DNA of 64,000 bases from Alloactinosynnema sp. L-07. Lineage in GTDB: Bacteria; Actinomycetota; Actinomycetes; Mycobacteriales; Pseudonocardiaceae. Positions within the stretch are counted from its first letter, which is position 1; each line of letters starts with the position of its first letter. Positions 51,260-60,824 of this stretch are shown piece by piece. A program made the position numbers and the translations under genes. A model generated the notes under the pieces. That model had not been told where the DNA came from. It was given only the letters and a program-made list of their open reading frames with translations, and made no database searches. The DNA lies in NCBI RefSeq assembly GCF_900070365.1, contig NZ_LN850107.1, forward strand, positions 7,068,001-7,132,000, read 5' to 3'.

Positions 51260-52705
51260 ATGGCGAGGATTCGGCAAACAGCGCGGTTCACATCCATCTG
51301 GGTCGCCTTGATCGCGGTGGTCGCATGCGCTTGTTCGCAGGCCGAACAGTCCAACCCGGACGGGCGGGAGCCGAGCGAGCGGTCGTTGACCTACGGCTAT
51401 GGCCCGACGGACGACCCGGCGGTCGAGTACCAGCCCGATGTCGTACGGGTGGGCGGGGGCCCGGAGGCGATCCGGTCTGCGAGCGCGGACGGCCTGATCT
51501 GGACCCTCGACCCGGCCGCGCCCGGTGTCGACCAGTTGACCAAGGGGAAGGTCGCCTTCGTCACCAGCCGCGCCGTCGGCCGCGTCGCCCGGCGCACTGA
51601 GACGGACGCGGGAGTCGAGGTCGCGCTCGCACCCGTCCAGCTGACGGAGGTCTTCCGCACGCTGCACCTGCATGGCACTCGGGCCATCGATCCAGGCGAC
51701 CTGGTGTTCCAACCTGTTCCCGAACTCGCCGGGCGGCTCGATGTCGACGAGGAACCGCTGATACCGCAGTCAATGGTCAAGCCCGCGGCGTTCGTCGCCG
51801 CCCAGCCGGAGCTGCCTCCGGCACGCAAGAACAGCTTCAAAGTGACCGTCGGCAACTGGGAGTGGGAGCCGTACGTCACCGACAACACGTTGGGTATCAC
51901 CGCGTTGTACAAGTTCCAGTCGGAGAAGTCGGGGAACCGTTCGGCAGGAATCAAGGGCGGCTTCGACATCGCGTTCAAGACGAAGAATCTGCGCCTGGTC
52001 ACGGATTACGACATCGTCTCCGGACGAGCAGGCGGCAACCTCACGGCGGCTGTCGAAGGCATCACGGGCATGACCGTCGACATCGGATTGGGCTTGGGCA
52101 CGGGCGTCAACGACACCCAACGTTACCGGGTCGAGCTGCCTGTCGAGCTGAACGTGCCACTGCCGCCCGAGCCCGGTGTGCCGCCCATGGTGGTGCAGAT
52201 CAAGTGGAAGACCATTGTCCAGCTGGCGTTCAGCGCCAAGAACTCGACCTTGACGACCAATGCGGAATACGACCTGATCGGGCCGCTGGGCCTGAAGGAC
52301 GGCACTGCCGTCGCCCCGGCGCTACAGCAGACCGGGACCGGCCTCGTGAAGAACATCGACGGTGTCTCCGTCGGCATCAGCGCGATGGTCCTGGCTTGGG
52401 AGCTGCGCGTGATGGTCGGGCTGGGCGTGCCAGCGGCGTTCGGTGGACCGTACGCCAAGTTCGTCGTCTCGCTGTCGATCCTGCGGGGTTCGGACACGAC
52501 AGCGCCCTGGGGTGTCTGCGCCCAGGGCACCCTCAAGCTGGTCGTCGGCGGCGGTGCGAGCTACCAAGTCACGCCTGGGGCGGAGAGCTACCTGAGACAG
52601 GTGATCGGAAGTGACATCAAATTCGAACGCGCCTCCGAAATCATGAAGGACCTGCCCGCGCTCACGGGCTACTACCCGGACCAAGCCCAATGCCGGATCC
52701 CATAG
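51260..52705 (+). CDS. Large hypothetical lipoprotein
   Basis: The 481-aa protein has a signal peptide with lipobox-like VVACAC (near residue 24) and no recognised domain. The middle and C-terminal parts are rich in alternating hydrophobic/polar strands and Gly (VDIGLGLGTGVND, KLVVGGGASYQV), suggesting a beta-rich surface protein. GGAGGGG precedes ATG 51260. Its end overlaps the open frame before the next gene, so the run is one operon. Confidence 0.72.
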   Translation: MARIRQTARFTSIWVALIAVVACACSQAEQSNPDGREPSERSLTYGYGPTDDPAVEYQPDVVRVGGGPEAIRSASADGLIWTLDPAAPGVDQLTKGKVAFVTSRAVGRVARRTETDAGVEVALAPVQLTEVFRTLHLHGTRAIDPGDLVFQPVPELAGRLDVDEEPLIPQSMVKPAAFVAAQPELPPARKNSFKVTVGNWEWEPYVTDNTLGITALYKFQSEKSGNRSAGIKGGFDIAFKTKNLRLVTDYDIVSGRAGGNLTAAVEGITGMTVDIGLGLGTGVNDTQRYRVELPVELNVPLPPEPGVPPMVVQIKWKTIVQLAFSAKNSTLTTNAEYDLIGPLGLKDGTAVAPALQQTGTGLVKNIDGVSVGISAMVLAWELRVMVGLGVPAAFGGPYAKFVVSLSILRGSDTTAPWGVCAQGTLKLVVGGGASYQVTPGAESYLRQVIGSDIKFERASEIMKDLPALTGYYPDQAQCRIP

Positions 52706-52722
52706 GCGACACGAGGAGAGTC

Positions 52723-53313
52723 ATGCGCACGACAAGTACGTCCATCGTCGCCGTCGCCGTCCTCGCGGCGCTGACCGCATGCTCGAATGGCACGGCAGGC
52801 GTACCAAGTGCGGCGCAGACCGCCGTCCCTGCCGACGTGGCTGTCGAGACGTCCCCGCCGTCTAGCACAGCGGAACCTGCGGAGCAGCACGGAAACGCGG
52901 CGAGCAACAAGGTCTGCCTGCTCGCGACCGTCGCCGAGGTCGAGCGACTCACGGGTTACAAGGTCTGGCAGGTCGACGGGCTGAACCCCGGCTACCGCGG
53001 CGATCTGACCTGCGTTTGGCGCCTCACCCCGGTCGACTATGGCGCACCGAGTTTCTCGATCGTCTGGGACGACAGCGACCCGAGCGCGCAAGCACAGGCG
53101 GACTATTTCCGCACGCTCGTCAAGAACGGCGAACGCGAGAACGTCGAGGGCTTCGGCGATGTGGCGACGACCGACGGCTCTTACATCAACATCATCTCCG
53201 GCGACGCCGCGATCTCCTTCAACTATCGTGTGCACCAGGTCTCCAGTCAGGCCGACATGGACGTCAACCTCACTCTTCTCCGGCTCGTCTATCCACGCAC
53301 GGAACTGAAGTGA
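52723..53313 (+). CDS. DUF3558-type lipoprotein
   Basis: The 196-aa protein has a lipobox (LTAC, about residue 19), a Ser/Thr/Ala/Pro-rich linker and a DUF3558-like domain containing NKVCLLATVAEVERLTGY and LTCVWRL. It pairs with the similar small lipoprotein at 50728. ATG at 52723 follows GAGGAGAG. The stop overlaps a possible GTG start of the hemerythrin-like gene. Confidence 0.78.
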   Translation: MRTTSTSIVAVAVLAALTACSNGTAGVPSAAQTAVPADVAVETSPPSSTAEPAEQHGNAASNKVCLLATVAEVERLTGYKVWQVDGLNPGYRGDLTCVWRLTPVDYGAPSFSIVWDDSDPSAQAQADYFRTLVKNGERENVEGFGDVATTDGSYINIISGDAAISFNYRVHQVSSQADMDVNLTLLRLVYPRTELK

Positions 53314-53336
53314 CGGTCTGGGAGCAAAGGAAGCGC

Positions 53337-53843
53337 GTGAACGCACGTTCCGGGGCGGGTGACCGCCTCACCGCCTTCGGCACGCAGTTGCTGGAGGTCC
53401 ACATCTGGCTGCGCGAGATGCTGGAGGACCTTGAGGACAGCATCGAGGACTACTTCGACGGCAAGGGTCTGCCCTCGAAGGACCTGCGTGCCCACTGCCT
53501 CTCGTTCTGCACCGCGCTGACCAAGCACCACACCGGTGAGGACAAGGGCGCCTTTCCGGCGATCGCGGCGGAGTTCCCCGAGCTGCGCAAGGTGCTCTCC
53601 GACCTTCGCTCGGACCACAACCAGTTGGACTGGCTGCTGGGGAACCTGCGGAAACTGCTGGACGCGCTGCCGGAGCAGCCGGACCCCGCCACCAGGGCCC
53701 AGGTCCGCGAGGAGGTGGTGGCGGTGTCGTCGGTCATGCGAACGCACTTCATCTATGAGGAGAAGAAGCTGATCTCCGTGCTCAACTCGATGGATGTGCC
53801 GCAGTGGCGGGAGAGTCCGCCTGCCTTCCTGCAGATCGACTGA
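53337..53843 (+). CDS. Hemerythrin-like HHE domain protein
   Basis: The 168-aa cytoplasmic four-helix protein has His/Glu ligands in HIWLREML, HHTGEDKGAF, HNQLDWLL and HFIYEEKK, which would bind a di-iron centre. Bacterial HHE proteins sense or store O2, NO or iron; the specific role is unknown. GTG at 53337 has GGAG and AAGGAAG upstream; GTG at 53310, overlapping the previous stop, is the alternative. It ends the lipoprotein run. Confidence 0.85.
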   Translation: MNARSGAGDRLTAFGTQLLEVHIWLREMLEDLEDSIEDYFDGKGLPSKDLRAHCLSFCTALTKHHTGEDKGAFPAIAAEFPELRKVLSDLRSDHNQLDWLLGNLRKLLDALPEQPDPATRAQVREEVVAVSSVMRTHFIYEEKKLISVLNSMDVPQWRESPPAFLQID

Positions 53844-53938
53844 GCCTCGGCGACTCGTCGGGTTCGACTGAATCCTGGGCCTCGAATTGTCGGTTACGAC
53901 GAACTAAGCGGCTCGCCGGATTCCTAGCATTTTCACGC

Positions 53939-55327
53939 ATGGGCAACCTCCAAGACACCAACGAGTGGCTTACCGAACGGCTCCCCTCGTTGCTCGAGAA
54001 GTACGACGTACCAGGTGCGGCATGGGCCGTGCTCCAGGGCGACCGGATCATCGACGGAGCGGCCGGTGTGCTCAACAGGGCCACCGGGGTCACCGCGACG
54101 GCGGACTCGGTGTTCCAGATCGGGTCGATCACCAAGCTCTGGACCAGCACGCTGGTGATGCAGCTGGTGGACGAGGGCAAGATCGACCTCGACGAGCCGG
54201 TCCGGACCTACCTGGCCGAGTTCGGCATCGGGGACGAGGCCGCGGCCGCGCAGATCACCGTGCGCCAGTTGCTCAACCACACCGCGGGCTTCGAGGGTGA
54301 CATCTTCACCGACACCGGGGTGGGTGACGACTGCATCGAGAAGTACGTGGCGACCCTGCACGATGTGCCGCAGCTGTTCCCGCCCGGCGACCAGTTCTCG
54401 TACAACAACGCGGGCTACTGCGTTCTCGGCAGGCTCGTCGAGGTGCTTCGCGGGCAGTCGTACGACAGGTGTCTGCGTGAGCACCTGATCACGCCGTTGG
54501 GGCTCACCCACGCGGCGACGGACCCCTACGAAGCGATCCAGTTCCGTGCCGCGATGGGGCACATCGAGATGGAGCCGGGGACCGGCTACGTGCCTGCTCC
54601 GATCTGGGCCATGGCGCGGTCCAACGCCCCGGCGGGCTCGATGCTCGCGATGCGGCCGCGGGACCTGGTCACCTTCGCGCGGATGCACTTCCAGGACGGC
54701 GCGGCGGCCGACGGCAGCCAGGTGCTTGCTCCCGGGACCGCCGCCATGATGCACGCCCGCGAGGTCGACCTGCCCGAACTCGGGCTCATGGGAACGTCGT
54801 GGGGACTCGGCTTCGAACGGTTCGACACCCCGGACGGGGCGATCATCGGCCACGATGGCAGCACCATCGGGCAGGGCGCATTTCTGCGGATGATTCCCGA
54901 GGCCGGGTTGGCCGTCGCGCTGCTGACCAATGGCGGCGACGTGGTTTCGCTGTACCGCGAGGTCATGGGCACGGTGCTCGAAGCGCTCACCGGCGTTGCC
55001 ATGCCCGCCCTGCCCGCACCGCCCGCGAACCCCCAGCCGATCGATGCCGAGCGGTACGTCGGCACCTACTCGGCCAGCGTCTTCGACCTCACCGTCAGCC
55101 AGGACGACGACCAGCGGATCTGGATCGAGCAGGTCCCCAAGGGCGCCATGGTGGAGATGGGCGCGCAGGCCGCGCGGTCCGAGCTCGTCTCCTACCGGCC
55201 GGACATGCTGATCCCGGTCGAGGCCGATCGGGGCATGTACATGCCGCACGCGTTCCTGGGCGATGACGGCACCGGGCGCGCTCTCTACTTGCACCTTGGG
55301 CGCGCCGTGCGCCGCGCAGGCGCCTGA
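53939..55327 (+). CDS. Beta-lactamase-fold serine hydrolase (class C / D-aminopeptidase-like)
   Basis: The 462-aa protein has the SxxK motif SITK (Ser63, Lys66), YNN (Tyr155) and a late HDGST box in place of KTG. The family includes DD-peptidases, D-aminopeptidases and esterases. A lipocalin-like C-terminal segment begins near residue 360. No signal peptide is visible, so it is probably cytoplasmic. It is clearly paralogous to the C-terminal part of the gene at 60821, and with the peptide ABC transporter between them suggests breakdown of imported peptides or esters. Confidence 0.87.
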   Translation: MGNLQDTNEWLTERLPSLLEKYDVPGAAWAVLQGDRIIDGAAGVLNRATGVTATADSVFQIGSITKLWTSTLVMQLVDEGKIDLDEPVRTYLAEFGIGDEAAAAQITVRQLLNHTAGFEGDIFTDTGVGDDCIEKYVATLHDVPQLFPPGDQFSYNNAGYCVLGRLVEVLRGQSYDRCLREHLITPLGLTHAATDPYEAIQFRAAMGHIEMEPGTGYVPAPIWAMARSNAPAGSMLAMRPRDLVTFARMHFQDGAAADGSQVLAPGTAAMMHAREVDLPELGLMGTSWGLGFERFDTPDGAIIGHDGSTIGQGAFLRMIPEAGLAVALLTNGGDVVSLYREVMGTVLEALTGVAMPALPAPPANPQPIDAERYVGTYSASVFDLTVSQDDDQRIWIEQVPKGAMVEMGAQAARSELVSYRPDMLIPVEADRGMYMPHAFLGDDGTGRALYLHLGRAVRRAGA

Positions 55328-55372
55328 GCGCCCCCACCACAAACTCCCCAGAACGCTCGGAATGGAACCGCC

Positions 55373-56968
55373 ATGAAGTTGACCACCTTGGGCCGCTACG
55401 GCCTGTGCACCTGTCTGGCCGCCGTCGCGCTCACCGGCTGCGCGGATGCCTCCAACAGCAGCGGGAAGGCCCAGGTCGTCGACGGCGGAACCTTCACCCT
55501 CGGCCTGTCCTCCGATCCCGGCAACCTCGATCCGCAGATGGGCGCGGGCAGCGGGTTGTTCACCGTCACCCAGTTCGCCTACGACGCGCTGGTCAGCGTC
55601 GACGGAACGTCGGGCGAGATCAAGTCCGGGCTGGCCAAGAGCTGGGACGTGCGGGGCACCACGGTGTCGCTCACGCTGGCGCCCGACATCACCTGCTCCG
55701 ACGGTGCCAAGCTGACTCCTACAATCGTCGCCGACAATCTCAACTTCGTCGCCGACCCGAAGAACCAGAGCCCCTTCCTTGGCACCTTCCTCCCGGTCGG
55801 TGCGACCTCGGTGGGTGACAACACCGCGGGCACGGTGACGATCACCCTGGCCCAGCAGGCGCCGTTCGTCCTCAATGGACTGAGCAGTCTGCCGATCGTC
55901 TGTCCCAGCGGTCTCGCCGACCGCGGCACGCTGCGGACCGCGACCGCGGGCACCGGCCCGTACAAGCTCGTCGAGGCCGCACCGGGCGACCACTACACCT
56001 ATTCGATCCGGGAGGGCTACACCTGGGGGCCCGCAGGCGCGACGACCGCCACCAAGGGACTCCCGAAGACGGTCGTGGTCAAGGTGGTCCAGAACGAGTC
56101 GACCGCGGCGAACCTGCTGCTCTCCGGCGGCCTGAACGCCGCCCAGGTCGCGGGCCCCGACGCGGACCGGCTCGACAAGGCCGGGCTGTTCGCCGCCCAG
56201 ACACCGGCGATCGTGGGAGAGCAGTGGTACAACCACCGCGCGGGCCGGGTGACCGGCGACCCGAAGGTCCGCAAGGCGCTGACCCAGGCGCTTGATCTCG
56301 GCCAGCTGCAGAAGGTGCTCACCTCCGGCCAGAGCACCAAGGTGACGACGCTGGCGGCCAACCAGCCGGTCGCCTGCCCCGGTGACTCCGTCTCCAGCGC
56401 GCTGCCCGCCGCCGATCCCAAGGCCGCGGCCGCTTTGCTTGACGAAGCGGGTTGGAAGGCAGGCGCGGATGGCAAGCGCGGCAAGGACGGCAAGCCGTTG
56501 GCGTTGACCTTCCTCTACCAGAACAACCACGGCAGTGGCGGCGACGCGGCGGCCGAACTCGCTGTGCGGCAATGGAAGGCGGTCGGCGTGGACGCCACCG
56601 CGAGCAGCCAGAACGAGACGTCGATGACCAGCACCCTGTTCGGCGCGGGCGACTGGGATGTCGCTTGGGTCTCGCTCAACCTCAGCTCGCCGGACCAGCT
56701 CGTGCCGTTCCTGTCCGGACCCGCGGCTCCCGATGGCAACAACTTCGCCGCGATCTCGGATCCCGAGTACGACAAGGCGGTGGCCACCGCGATGGCGAGC
56801 CAAGGCGTGGCCGGGTGCCGCGACTGGCTGGCCGCCGAGTCCGGCCTGATCGCCAACGCGACCATCGTGCCGTTCGCGGGCAAGGTCGTGCGGATGTTCG
56901 GCCGGTCGGCGGAGTTCCAGACACCGGGCCAGCTCGTCCCGACGAGCATTCGCATGCTTTCCAAGTAG
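55373..56968 (+). CDS. Peptide-binding lipoprotein of an ABC transporter (DppA/OppA family)
   Basis: The 531-aa SBP_bac_5-type protein has signal peptide and lipobox LTGC (Cys22), then the typical start GGTFTLGLSSDPGNLDPQ. It would bind oligopeptides or related ligands outside the cell and hand them to the permeases encoded next. GGAA-type bases precede ATG 55373. It is the first of four transporter components in order. Confidence 0.88.
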   Translation: MKLTTLGRYGLCTCLAAVALTGCADASNSSGKAQVVDGGTFTLGLSSDPGNLDPQMGAGSGLFTVTQFAYDALVSVDGTSGEIKSGLAKSWDVRGTTVSLTLAPDITCSDGAKLTPTIVADNLNFVADPKNQSPFLGTFLPVGATSVGDNTAGTVTITLAQQAPFVLNGLSSLPIVCPSGLADRGTLRTATAGTGPYKLVEAAPGDHYTYSIREGYTWGPAGATTATKGLPKTVVVKVVQNESTAANLLLSGGLNAAQVAGPDADRLDKAGLFAAQTPAIVGEQWYNHRAGRVTGDPKVRKALTQALDLGQLQKVLTSGQSTKVTTLAANQPVACPGDSVSSALPAADPKAAAALLDEAGWKAGADGKRGKDGKPLALTFLYQNNHGSGGDAAAELAVRQWKAVGVDATASSQNETSMTSTLFGAGDWDVAWVSLNLSSPDQLVPFLSGPAAPDGNNFAAISDPEYDKAVATAMASQGVAGCRDWLAAESGLIANATIVPFAGKVVRMFGRSAEFQTPGQLVPTSIRMLSK

Positions 56969-56986
56969 CGGAAGACTGAAGCTGAC

Positions 56987-57994
56987 ATGTCGGTGACATC
57001 GACCGCCGCTGGTTCGGCGGCGGACTCGGTCCGGGCGCTGTTCCGGCGCCGTCCGTGGGCGCGGTTCGCCCTGCGGCGCCTGGGCAGGCTGCTGGTCTCG
57101 CTCTGGGTCCTGGTGACCGCGTCCTTCGCCATGATCCACCTGATTCCCGGCGATCCGGTCCGTGGGGCGATGGGCCCCACGGCCCCGGCCGAACTGGTCG
57201 AGGCCCGAAGGCAGCTGCTGGGACTGGATGATCCGATCACCACCCAGTACGCGCGCTACCTGGAAGGGCTGTTCACCGGCGATCTCGGCACATCGCTGGC
57301 CTCGCAGCTCCCCGTCTCCGACATCGTCGCGCAGCGGCTGCCCGCCACGCTGGCGCTGGCCGTGTTCGCCTTCCTGGCCGCCGTGGTGGTGGCGATCCCG
57401 CTGGGCGCCGTTATGGGCGTGCTGACCCGCAGGGGGCGCGGGCGGCGCACCGAGTTGGCCTTCACCACGACCGGCGTCGTGGTGGCGACCATCCCGGACT
57501 TCCTGATCGGGGTCGCGCTCGTCTACGTCTTCGGGATCCGGCTGGGCTGGCTCCCGGTCGCGGGCAACGACACCGCGGCCGCCTACCTGCTGCCCGTGAT
57601 CTCCTTGGCGATCGGTCCCGCGGCGATTCTCGCGCGCATCGTCCGCGTCGAGATGGTCGGCGTGCTCGAAGCGGACTTCGTCCGCACCGCCCGGGCCAAG
57701 CGGCTGCCCGCCCGGACCGTCTACTTCGGACATGCGCTCCCGAACGCCCTCACCGCGGCCATGACCGTGGGCGGGCTCCTGCTCAGCGCGCTGGTCGCGG
57801 GCACCGTCCTGGTGGAGAACGTCTTCGCCTGGCCGGGCCTGGGCAGCACGATCGTCGGGTCCATCCTCGTCAAGGACTATCCGGTGGTCCAGGCGATCGT
57901 CCTCGTCTACGGCGTTGGCGTGCTGATCGCCAACCTCGTCGTCGACGTCGCCCTCGCCCTGCTCGACCCGCGTTCGAAGATCAGGGAGGACTGA
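56987..57994 (+). CDS. Peptide ABC transporter permease (DppB type)
   Basis: The 335-aa protein has six predicted membrane helices. The first loop starts HLIPGDPVRGAMG, as in DppB/OppB proteins, and the EAA-type cytoplasmic loop is VRTARAKRLPARTVYFGHAL, cut here at 20 residues. An unusual polar N-terminal extension of about 30 residues precedes the first helix. It follows the binding-protein gene by 18 bases. Confidence 0.9.
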   Translation: MSVTSTAAGSAADSVRALFRRRPWARFALRRLGRLLVSLWVLVTASFAMIHLIPGDPVRGAMGPTAPAELVEARRQLLGLDDPITTQYARYLEGLFTGDLGTSLASQLPVSDIVAQRLPATLALAVFAFLAAVVVAIPLGAVMGVLTRRGRGRRTELAFTTTGVVVATIPDFLIGVALVYVFGIRLGWLPVAGNDTAAAYLLPVISLAIGPAAILARIVRVEMVGVLEADFVRTARAKRLPARTVYFGHALPNALTAAMTVGGLLLSALVAGTVLVENVFAWPGLGSTIVGSILVKDYPVVQAIVLVYGVGVLIANLVVDVALALLDPRSKIRED

Positions 57995-57997
57995 CGA

Positions 57998-59917
57998 ATG
58001 CAGCGACACTGGTCACGGGTCGTCCGTACTCCGCTCGGCCTCACCGCGACCGTGCTCGTGGGTGTGGTCCTGGCGCTGGCCTTCCTCGGGCCGATCCTGT
58101 GGGCCGAGGGCGCCGAGGCGGTCGACACCGCCGACATGTTGGCCCCGCCGTCTGGCGAGCACTGGGCCGGGACCGACAACCTCGGCCGCGACCTCTTCCT
58201 CCGCGTTCTGGTCGCCTCCCGGCTTTCGATCGTGCTCGCCCTGCTGGCAGGCCTGATCGCTCTGACGGTCGGTGTCCTGCTCGGGGCGGCGCCGTTCCTG
58301 CTCGGCCGGACTTCCGGTCGGCTGGTGACGGCGGCGGTCAACATCGCCGTCGCCTTTCCCGGGATACTGCTCGCGCTTTTCTTCGCCGTGGTGTTCGGTG
58401 TCGGCGCGACCGGCGCGGTCCTGGCCATCGGGCTCGCGGGTGCCCCGGCGTTCGCCCGGCTGACCTCGACGCTGGTGGCGGGCGTCGCGGCGCGGGACTA
58501 CGTCGCGGCCGCCCGGACCGCGGGGATCGGCAAAGCGCGCGTCCTGGTGCGCCATGTGCTGCCGAACATCGCCGAACCACTGGTCGTCAACGCCTCCATC
58601 GGCACCGGCAACGCACTGCTGTCGTTCGCGGGGCTGTCGTTCCTCGGGCTCGGCGTGCAGTCGCCCGCTTACGACTGGGGCCGTTTGCTCTATGACGGCA
58701 CCGCCGCCATCTACGTCAATCCGGCGGCGGCGTTGGTCCCGGGGGTCGCGGTGGTCCTGGCGGGCCTGGCGTTCAACCTGTTCGGCGAGTCGGTCGCCAA
58801 GGCACTCGGTGTGTCCGTCGGTGTCGGCCCGCGCGTGCGGAACACGCCACGCGCCAAGCAGGCGGCGCCGGTCAACGACTCCCGGGCAAGCTCGTCCGAT
58901 GTCGTGCTGGACGTACGCGATCTCGAGGTCACCTTCCCCGGCGAGTCCGGTCCGGTGCGGCCGGTTCGTGCCGTGTCCTTCCAGGTGCGCCGCGGCGAGG
59001 GCGTCGGCATCGTGGGGGAGTCGGGTTCCGGCAAGTCCATGACCGCGCTGGCCGTCACGCGGCTGGTCGCCGACCACGGCCGGGTCGACGCCGCCCGGCT
59101 GGAGTTGCTCGGCCACGACCTGCTGTCCGCCGACACCGCGGTGCGACGGCGACGGCTCGGCACCGAGGTGTCGGTGGTCTTCCAGGACCCGATCACCGCG
59201 TTGAACCCGGCCCGCCGGATCGGTGGCCAGTTGGCCGAGGTGGCCGTCCACCACCAGGGCATGGGCCGCCGCGAGGCGATGGGCCGCGCCGTCGACCGGC
59301 TGACCGCGGTCGGTATCGCCGACGCGGACACGCGCGTGCGGCAGCACCCGCACGAGTTCTCCGGCGGGATGCGTCAGCGCGCGATGATCGGCATGGGGCT
59401 CATGGGTTCGCCCGCGTTGATCGTCGCCGACGAGCCGACCACCGCGCTCGACGTCGTGATCCAGCGGCAGGTGCTCGACCTGCTCGGCGCGATCCGCGCG
59501 GCCGACGACGTCGCGCTGCTGCTCATCAGCCACGACATCACCGTGGTCGGGGAAGTCTGCGACCGGGTACTGGTGATGTACGCGGGCCGGATCGTCGAGG
59601 ACCTGCCCGCCGGGCACCTGGCCACCGCCGCACGGCATCCCTACACGCGAGCCCTGGTCGAGGCCGTCCCCGACATGGCCACCGATCTCGCGCGGCCGCT
59701 CGCGACGATCCCGGGCCGCCCGGTCGCCCCGGCCGACGTTCCGGCGGGGTGCGCCTACGCCGACCGCTGCGCGCTGGCCGACGCCCGGTGCCGGGTGGAG
59801 GACCCGCCGTTGGCGACCGACCCGGAGCACCCGAGCGACCATCGGGTCGCGTGCTGGCACCCAAGCGAACCGATGCGGGCGGATCAGAGCACCGACGAAC
59901 TGGTGGAGTCGACATGA
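57998..59917 (+). CDS. Fused peptide ABC permease and ATPase (DppC-DppD)
   Basis: The 639-aa protein joins a DppC-type permease (about residues 1-280, EAA loop RTAGIGKARVLVRHVLPN) to a DppD-type ATPase (about 305-620). ATPase motifs are Walker A GESGSGKSM (340-348), signature SGGMRQRAM, Walker B LIVADEPTTALD, and the C-terminal Cys-containing oligopeptide-transporter segment (CAYADRCALADARC). One frame runs through the whole with no stop, and both halves are complete. It starts three bases after dppB. Confidence 0.9.
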   Translation: MQRHWSRVVRTPLGLTATVLVGVVLALAFLGPILWAEGAEAVDTADMLAPPSGEHWAGTDNLGRDLFLRVLVASRLSIVLALLAGLIALTVGVLLGAAPFLLGRTSGRLVTAAVNIAVAFPGILLALFFAVVFGVGATGAVLAIGLAGAPAFARLTSTLVAGVAARDYVAAARTAGIGKARVLVRHVLPNIAEPLVVNASIGTGNALLSFAGLSFLGLGVQSPAYDWGRLLYDGTAAIYVNPAAALVPGVAVVLAGLAFNLFGESVAKALGVSVGVGPRVRNTPRAKQAAPVNDSRASSSDVVLDVRDLEVTFPGESGPVRPVRAVSFQVRRGEGVGIVGESGSGKSMTALAVTRLVADHGRVDAARLELLGHDLLSADTAVRRRRLGTEVSVVFQDPITALNPARRIGGQLAEVAVHHQGMGRREAMGRAVDRLTAVGIADADTRVRQHPHEFSGGMRQRAMIGMGLMGSPALIVADEPTTALDVVIQRQVLDLLGAIRAADDVALLLISHDITVVGEVCDRVLVMYAGRIVEDLPAGHLATAARHPYTRALVEAVPDMATDLARPLATIPGRPVAPADVPAGCAYADRCALADARCRVEDPPLATDPEHPSDHRVACWHPSEPMRADQSTDELVEST

Positions 59918-60077
59918 CACCCCTAATGCCAACCTCCTCCGCTCGCCGGGCAGTGCCACGTGGCTGCCAGCCGCACCCAAGGGGAACGAGACGCGGCTCA
60001 GCCACCGACACCTCGCCAACCGGATCGTGCCGGCTGAACGTGACTACCACGGTTAATTCCGGGGAGGCGGACCAGTC
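59918..60077. other. Spacer within the transporter operon, possible tiny frame
   Basis: This 160-base spacer is AT-richer than its neighbours. A 55-codon frame from ATG 59914 to a stop at 60081 overlaps both flanking genes by four bases, but its codon use is not GC-biased at third positions and it resembles nothing known. I regard it as a leader, with GGGGAGG before the next ATG, rather than a firm gene. Confidence 0.35.
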
Positions 60078-60824
60078 ATGACTGGGCTGTTTTTCGAGAA
60101 TGTCTCGGTTCGGCTCGGCAGGACGCTCGTCGTGGACGGGGTCAGCCTGGCCGTGCCGGACGGCGAGGTGGTCGGACTTGTCGGTGAATCCGGATCGGGG
60201 AAGTCCACGCTCGCCCGAGCCGCGGTCGGCCTCGTCCCACTGGCAGGCGGCGCGATCACCCTCGACGGCACCCCGGTGCCCCACCGGGGGCGGACACGTC
60301 CGGTGCAGATGGTGTTCCAGGACCCGTATTCCTCGCTCGATCCCAGGATGACCGTCGGCGAGAGCGTGGCCGAGGCGATGCCGCCGGGAAGCTCGCGGGC
60401 CGAACGACGTGCCGAGGTCGAGCGGCTCCTGGCGCTGGTGCACCTCGACCAGCGGCACGCCGAAACCGTTCCATCCCTGCTTTCCGGAGGACAGCGCCAG
60501 CGGGTCGCGCTCGCGCGGGCGCTGGCCGCCCGCCCGCGGGTGATCGTCGCGGACGAGATCACCTCCGCCCTGGACGTCTCGGTCCAGGGAGCCGTGCTCA
60601 ACCTCGTCCGTGAACTCCAGCGCGAGTTGGGCCTGTCGATGCTGTTCATCTCCCACAACCTCGCGGTGGTCCGCTTCGTGGCCTCGCACGTCGCGGTCAT
60701 GCGGCGCGGCGAGCTCGTGGAGCAGGGCCCGACCGCGCAGGTGCTCACCGACCCCGGCCACGAGTACACCCGCGAGCTGCTCGCCGCCGTACCCGGGCGA
60801 TCGACCCGAAGGAGCAACCCATGA
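60078..60824 (+). CDS. Peptide ABC transporter ATPase (DppF type)
   Basis: The 248-aa nucleotide-binding subunit has Walker A GESGSGKST, signature LLSGGQRQRVALA and Walker B VIVADEITSALD. It would pair with the ATPase half of the upstream fusion. It is at the short end for DppF and stops soon after the helical domain, without a long Cys-containing tail. GGGGAGG precedes ATG 60078, and its stop overlaps the peptidase start (ATGA). Confidence 0.9.
   Translation: MTGLFFENVSVRLGRTLVVDGVSLAVPDGEVVGLVGESGSGKSTLARAAVGLVPLAGGAITLDGTPVPHRGRTRPVQMVFQDPYSSLDPRMTVGESVAEAMPPGSSRAERRAEVERLLALVHLDQRHAETVPSLLSGGQRQRVALARALAARPRVIVADEITSALDVSVQGAVLNLVRELQRELGLSMLFISHNLAVVRFVASHVAVMRRGELVEQGPTAQVLTDPGHEYTRELLAAVPGRSTRRSNP

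Noticed and set aside
53933..58009. Very long open frame (about 1358 codons) on the minus strand opposite the hydrolase and transporter genes
   Set aside because: It is a high-GC antisense shadow: its residues are repetitive Arg/Gly/His/Asp-rich and the plus strand has clear family motifs throughout.
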